Of a DNA stretch of 26,378 bases, positions 22,530 to 26,378 are shown one piece after another. How positions within the stretch are numbered: the first letter of the stretch is position 1; each line of letters begins with the position of its first letter. The stretch covers positions 1 through 26,378 of the forward strand of contig JAYVQC010000121.1 of assembly GCA_043757045.1 (NCBI GenBank), given 5' to 3'. The notes under the pieces are model-generated. The model was not told where the DNA came from, did not search any database, and saw only the letters and a list, made by a program, of their open reading frames with translations. Both the position numbers and the translations under genes were made by a program. This DNA is from JANNGC01 sp043757045 (lineage in GTDB: Bacteria > Verrucomicrobiota > Verrucomicrobiia > Limisphaerales > SIBH01).

Positions 22530-24362
22530 TCACGGTGCTTCCGCCTGCGCCACTTTCCCCGGCTCGGCCGCGTGAATTCCCGGCACGGCGGCGGCGATGA
22601 ATTCCTTCATGCGCTCATACGTGGCCTCCTCCGCGCCCGGCTCGCACCGCGCGGAACAAATCACATACGCCCAGCGCTGGAGCACGCCCGTCTTCAACAT
22701 GTCGCGCGCCATCCACCACATCCGCTGCCGGTGCTCGGCTGTGACCTCGCCATCCGCCACGAACCAATACACAAACACCCCCGCCTCCCGCCGCACGGAC
22801 TCCCCGTCCCGCACCGTGCGGCCCAGCGTCAATTTCATCACGGGCAACTCCTGCGCCTGCGGACCAGCAATGCGGATGGTCTGCGGCTCTGTCTTCAAAA
22901 TGTCGAACCCGCTGCCGCGCAAACAATACTGCGGCTTGTGAATGCTGCTGCGGTCCGCGCCCATCAGCACGACCTGCATGTCGAGCGCGAGGCCGTTGGT
23001 CTGTCCGTACATCCGGTGGCCGTACACCGTGTCCCTCGGCAGCGTCTCCCAGGTCATGTGCGCGATGGGAAAATCGCGCGACTCGAAATCCAGCACGCGC
23101 GCCGGCAGTTGCACGCGGCTCTCGGCAATGCGCCGGGGTTCGTTCGTGGACGCGCCCAGATCAATGGAGAACATCGGCTTCGCCTCCACGCGCACCCCGG
23201 GCTGGCCGAGCCTCTGCCGCGTGTGCTGCGTGGCGAGGAAACCCGCCATGACCGCCGTGATGAGGAGCACGGTCGCCCCCAGCGCCCAGGCGGGGCGCGG
23301 CACGAAGCTCCCGCGCGTGCTCACGTCGCCCGCGCGTTCGCCGTCCTCGCGCAGCCAGCGTGCGAGCAGCATCATGCCCACAAAGGCCGGGAGGTAGGCG
23401 GCGAGTTTAATCACGGAATGATCATGCACTAGCGCGCCGAGCGCCTGGGCCGCAGCGCGGGCCTCGGTCAGTGGTTGCTTGGCCGCGACCATTTCATCGT
23501 ACTTCCAACTGGCCGCGATCACGATGCTCATCAGGCGGATGACGTTGCCGCAAATGGCCAGCGGCACGGCCGAGGCGATGAGCGCCGCGCGCTTCCAATT
23601 CGATTGAAAGGCCGTGAAGCCAAATACGCAGCCGAGCATCAGCATCGTCGTGAGGCTGCGCAGCCCACTGCAGGCGGCCTCAACGTTGTAGCTGAAATGC
23701 CCGCCCGCGCTATCAATGAGCGTGCCCTTCTGCACCACGGCGAAGCCCGCGACATGGCTGATGAGGACGGTGATTTTCGTGGCCAGATAACGCAGCGGCA
23801 GCGTGAGGCCCTCCAGTTCGCCCGTCAGCGGCATGGCGAAGGCGAACAAAAAATATGGGAAGAACAGCGCGCGCCACATGGCCCAGCCCCAGAGCATTCC
23901 GAGGATGGCATACAGCCCGAAAAAGAAGCCGATGACCGAGAGCCGCGTCTGCTGCACGGTGTAGCCGGCCAGATGCAGGAGCGCGCCGAGGAGCAGCAAC
24001 AGCAGCGGCGGCCACCAGAAGCGTTTCGGCGCGGCGGCCAGTTCCGCGCGCTTCCACCAGAGCAGCGCGAGCACACCGGGCAGGATGAACATGCCAAAAT
24101 TATCGTCCGTGGACTGCTCGTAGGAATTTTTCAACCAGCCAAACAGCGAGCGCGTGTTGATGTAGCCGAGCGTGGGATTGCCGTAGAAATGGAAGAGCGC
24201 GACCCAGCCCAGCACCAGGATGCCGAGCAGCGCCTTGTGCGGAATGGCGTCGCCGAACGCGCGCAACTCTGCCAGGAAACCGCGCGCGGGAACGGTGGCG
24301 CTCCCGCTCGCGGGCGTGGGCGTCGAGTCTGCTTGGTTGTCGGATTGCATGGGCGCAGCCAT
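22530..24362 (-). CDS. Exosortase fused to a C-terminal EpsI (DUF3485) domain
   Basis: A 610-residue inner-membrane protein. Exosortases recognise a C-terminal sorting tag (PEP-CTERM and relatives) and process exported proteins. About eight membrane segments span residues 45-335. The catalytic motif is C231 in VEAACSGLRSL (227-237), the arginine R276 is in GNVIRL (272-277), and the histidine is in LVHDHSVIK (H313 or H315). The usual HxxxG or H-D-x-S-G glycine is replaced by Val317. After another membrane segment (361-376), residues about 395-595 form an EpsI-like domain with HRMYGQTNGLALDMQVVLMG (449-468) and HKPQYCLRGSGFDI (475-488). No PEP-CTERM-type substrate is present in this window. The subfamily cannot be fixed from sequence reading alone. 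Confidence 0.93.
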   Translation of the reverse strand: MAAPMQSDNQADSTPTPASGSATVPARGFLAELRAFGDAIPHKALLGILVLGWVALFHFYGNPTLGYINTRSLFGWLKNSYEQSTDDNFGMFILPGVLALLWWKRAELAAAPKRFWWPPLLLLLLGALLHLAGYTVQQTRLSVIGFFFGLYAILGMLWGWAMWRALFFPYFLFAFAMPLTGELEGLTLPLRYLATKITVLISHVAGFAVVQKGTLIDSAGGHFSYNVEAACSGLRSLTTMLMLGCVFGFTAFQSNWKRAALIASAVPLAICGNVIRLMSIVIAASWKYDEMVAAKQPLTEARAAAQALGALVHDHSVIKLAAYLPAFVGMMLLARWLREDGERAGDVSTRGSFVPRPAWALGATVLLITAVMAGFLATQHTRQRLGQPGVRVEAKPMFSIDLGASTNEPRRIAESRVQLPARVLDFESRDFPIAHMTWETLPRDTVYGHRMYGQTNGLALDMQVVLMGADRSSIHKPQYCLRGSGFDILKTEPQTIRIAGPQAQELPVMKLTLGRTVRDGESVRREAGVFVYWFVADGEVTAEHRQRMWWMARDMLKTGVLQRWAYVICSARCEPGAEEATYERMKEFIAAAVPGIHAAEPGKVAQAEAP

Positions 24363-24453
24363 CTGAGCAGAAAGCGGGCGGACTGTTCAAACAAAGTTCC
24401 GTCTTCCCAGATGGACAACTTAATCATTGGCCCGGCCCGCGAAATGGATTCCC

Positions 24454-26378
24454 ATGAATACCGTTCCACCAAATGAATCCAAGAAGCCCATGCGCTTTGG
24501 TTTGCTGCTGACCCTCGGCCTCGCCGTCTCGGCCCAGGCCGCGCCCGCGCCTGTGGACTACGGACGCGACGTGCGGCCCATTCTCTCCGAGAACTGTTTC
24601 TACTGCCACGGCCAGGACGCGAACAAGCGCAAGGCCAAGCTCCAGCTCAACACCCGGGCCGGCCAGCGCACCAACGACATCGTGGTGCCCGGCCAGCCGG
24701 ACAAAAGCGAACTCGTGAAGCGCCTCTTCTCCACGGTCGAGGACGAGCAGATGCCGCCGCCGGACTCGAACCGTTCGCTCACGGCGGCGCAGAAGGAACT
24801 GCTCCAGCGCTGGGTCGCGGAGGGCGCGAAGTTTGAGGGGCACTGGGCGTTTGAACCGTTGGCGCGGCCCGCCGTGCCGGGTGGGAAAGTAATCAGTAAG
24901 ACAGTGATCAGTAAGTCATTGAGCGCATCGAAATCCGGGAAGCTCCAGACTGATTCACTGATAACTGACTTACTGATTGCTCCTCCCCCAAACCCCATCG
25001 ACGCCTTCGTCCTCGCGAAGTTGCAGCAGGAAAAAATCTCGCCCTCGCCCGAAGCCCCGCGCGAGACGCTCATCCGCCGCGTGACGCTCGACCTCACCGG
25101 ACTGCCGCCCACGCCCGCCGAAGTCGACGCCTTCCTCGCCGATAAAAAGAGCGGCGCGTACGAGCGCGTCGTGGATCGTCTGCTGGCGTCGCCGCACTAC
25201 GGCGAGCGCATGGCGTTGCCGTGGCTCGACGCCGCGCGCTACGCCGACTCGAACGGCTTCCAGCAGGACGGCGACACCTTCCAATGGATCTGGCGCGACT
25301 GGGTGGTCAAGGCGTTGAACGAGAACATGCCGTTCGATCAATTCACCATCGAGCAGCTCGCCGGCGATTTGCTGACGAATGCCACGGTGGAACAGAAAAT
25401 TGCCACTGCCTTCAACCGCAACCACATGCTGAACGGCGAGGGCGGCGCGATTCCCGAGGAGCAGCGGCACGTCGCGCTCTTCGACCGCGTGGACACCACG
25501 GCCACGACCTGGCTCGGCCTGACCGTGGCCTGCGCGCAGTGCCACGATCATAAATACGATCCCATCACCCAGCGCGATTACTACGCGATGATGGCGGCGT
25601 TCAACAACCTGCCCGAGAGCGGCACCGTGCCCGGCGTGCCCTTCAAAGTGCGCGTGGCCGAGCCAGTGCTGGATGTGGCGTCGCCGGAGCAGAAGGCGAA
25701 GCTCGCCGACCTGAAGGCGCGCGTCGCCGCGATGAAGGAGCAGGAGAAGAATTACACGAACGAACTGGCCGCGCTGCAGCAGGAATGGGAGGACGCGGTG
25801 GTGGTGGATGAAAATTTCCCCGACGCGGCCATTCGTGATTTCGCCAAACTGCCGCGCAACGAAACGCCCGCGCGCCGCGAGTCGAAACTGAAAGCCTACT
25901 TCAACGAGCACGTCCTGCCGAAGCTCGAGAAAAGTCCCGCCGCCGATCTGGCGAAGCTGGAGAAGGAGTTGAACACCTTCCGCAATGACGAATACCCGCG
26001 CGTGATGATCATGGCCGAAACGAAGCCGCGCGACACCTTCCTGCTCGACCGCGGCAACTACGAGGCGCGCAAGGAGCAGGTGAAATTCGCCACGCCCGGT
26101 TTTCTTCCCTCGATGCCCACGAACCAGCCGCGCAACCGCCTCGGCCTCGCGCGCTGGCTGGTCAGCGCCGAACAGCCGCTGACCGCGCGCGTGATCGTGA
26201 ACCGCCAGTGGCAGACCTTCTTCAACATTGGGCTGGTAAAAACTAGCGAGGATTTCGGCACGCAAAGTGAATCGCCCGTCCATCGCGAACTGCTCGACTG
26301 GCTGGCGACAGAGTTCACGCAGCCCAGCGTGCCGCCAGCGTCTCGCTGGTCGGGCGGACGCCAGCGAGACGCTGGCGG
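24454..26378 (+). CDS. Planctomycete-type surface cytochrome protein (PSCyt1-PSCyt2-PSD1), 3' end missing
   Basis: At least 641 residues are visible. A signal peptide (about 12-29, ending SAQAA) is followed by PSCyt1 with heme motif C48FYCH and then HWAFEPLARPAVP (130-142). PSCyt2 (DUF1549, about 180-370) has NPIDAFVLAKL, RRVTLDLTGLPPTPAEVDAF, ERMALPWLDAARYADSNGFQ and a second heme motif C360AQCHDHKYDP. A coiled coil (about 411-447) and the start of PSD1 (DUF1553: PRNRLGLARWLV, SPVHRELLDWLATEF) complete the visible part. Such proteins are secreted and often lie next to polysaccharide-degradation genes; their function is poorly known. Residues about 145-175 and 627 onward are encoded by palindromic repeats. 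The ATG at 24454 is in frame with 24490, which is an alternative start with a better-placed signal peptide. Confidence 0.92.
   Translation, partial: MNTVPPNESKKPMRFGLLLTLGLAVSAQAAPAPVDYGRDVRPILSENCFYCHGQDANKRKAKLQLNTRAGQRTNDIVVPGQPDKSELVKRLFSTVEDEQMPPPDSNRSLTAAQKELLQRWVAEGAKFEGHWAFEPLARPAVPGGKVISKTVISKSLSASKSGKLQTDSLITDLLIAPPPNPIDAFVLAKLQQEKISPSPEAPRETLIRRVTLDLTGLPPTPAEVDAFLADKKSGAYERVVDRLLASPHYGERMALPWLDAARYADSNGFQQDGDTFQWIWRDWVVKALNENMPFDQFTIEQLAGDLLTNATVEQKIATAFNRNHMLNGEGGAIPEEQRHVALFDRVDTTATTWLGLTVACAQCHDHKYDPITQRDYYAMMAAFNNLPESGTVPGVPFKVRVAEPVLDVASPEQKAKLADLKARVAAMKEQEKNYTNELAALQQEWEDAVVVDENFPDAAIRDFAKLPRNETPARRESKLKAYFNEHVLPKLEKSPAADLAKLEKELNTFRNDEYPRVMIMAETKPRDTFLLDRGNYEARKEQVKFATPGFLPSMPTNQPRNRLGLARWLVSAEQPLTARVIVNRQWQTFFNIGLVKTSEDFGTQSESPVHRELLDWLATEFTQPSVPPASRWSGGRQRDAG
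24891..24978. repeat. Palindromic repeat inside the PSD1 cytochrome gene (family F)
   Basis: The left arm (24891-24919, beginning AATCAGTAAGACAGTGATCA) and right arm (24950-24978) match in 24 of 29 positions, with a loop of 30 bases. The arms are made of CAGTAAG/CTGATTA-like subunits repeating at 7-8 bp. The element is AT-rich in a GC-rich gene. It is read in frame as residues about 145-175 of the protein, in the linker between PSCyt1 and PSCyt2. Confidence 0.88.
26332..26378. repeat. Perfect palindromic repeat near the 3' end of the window (family E)
   Basis: CCGCCAGCGTCTCGCTGG (26332-26349) and its exact reverse complement (26361-26378) flank an 11-base spacer. It lies in frame in the PSD1 gene, right after the conserved LLDWLATEF segment where the family normally continues with a conserved helix. 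The right arm ends exactly at the window edge, so further repeat sequence may follow. Confidence 0.9.

Noticed and set aside
24970..26283. A 437-codon minus-strand frame opposite the PSD1 cytochrome
   Set aside because: The plus strand carries two heme motifs and DUF1549/DUF1553 signatures in one continuous frame, so the minus-strand frame is a shadow.

Overview
The window is a high-GC stretch of chromosome from a Gram-negative bacterium, most likely Verrucomicrobiota of the Pedosphaera/Limisphaerales type. I infer this from several features together: a planctomycete/verrucomicrobial surface cytochrome protein (PSCyt1-PSCyt2-PSD1), an exosortase, a complete Tol-Pal operon, a BlaI/M56 pair, and many short palindromic and 7-bp tandem repeats between and even inside genes. 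No rRNA, tRNA or CRISPR array was seen.

Layout. Positions 1-127 look like one end of an IS5-type insertion sequence, with only the first 16 codons of its transposase. Next come a GT-C membrane glycosyltransferase (minus), a small secreted protein of unknown function with a strong terminator, cysteine synthase cysK, and a convergent secreted esterase. From 5061 to 9503 there is a plus-strand run of three glycosyltransferases (GT2, GT4, GT4) and a YbgC-like thioesterase, with heptamer repeats at their junctions. From 9571 to 12487 lies a two-gene regulatory unit: a BlaI-type repressor preceded by a palindrome that may be its operator, then an M56 membrane protease fused to a seven-unit kelch propeller. 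Convergent to it is a tightly overlapped minus-strand operon, thyA - lipoprotein amidase - folA, joined by ATGA and GTGA overlaps.

From 15384 to 19984 runs the tol-pal operon: tolQ, tolR, a TolA/TonB-like protein, tolB and two successive pal lipoproteins, closed by a terminator. The minus-strand block 24362-20069 encodes an exosortase fused to an EpsI domain, a polyprenyl-phosphate sugar transferase and a DUF4337-like membrane protein. Together with the glycosyltransferases this suggests extracellular polysaccharide synthesis and sorting of surface proteins. The PSD1 cytochrome gene starts at about 24454 and runs off the right edge.

The most distinctive signal is the repeats. At least five sequence families form hairpins or 7-bp arrays, and several lie in frame inside real genes. 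One supplies the leader of the amidase, one fills a linker of a GT4 enzyme, one ends the GT2 protein, and two sit inside the PSD1 gene. The second notable item is the M56 protease-kelch fusion paired with BlaI.
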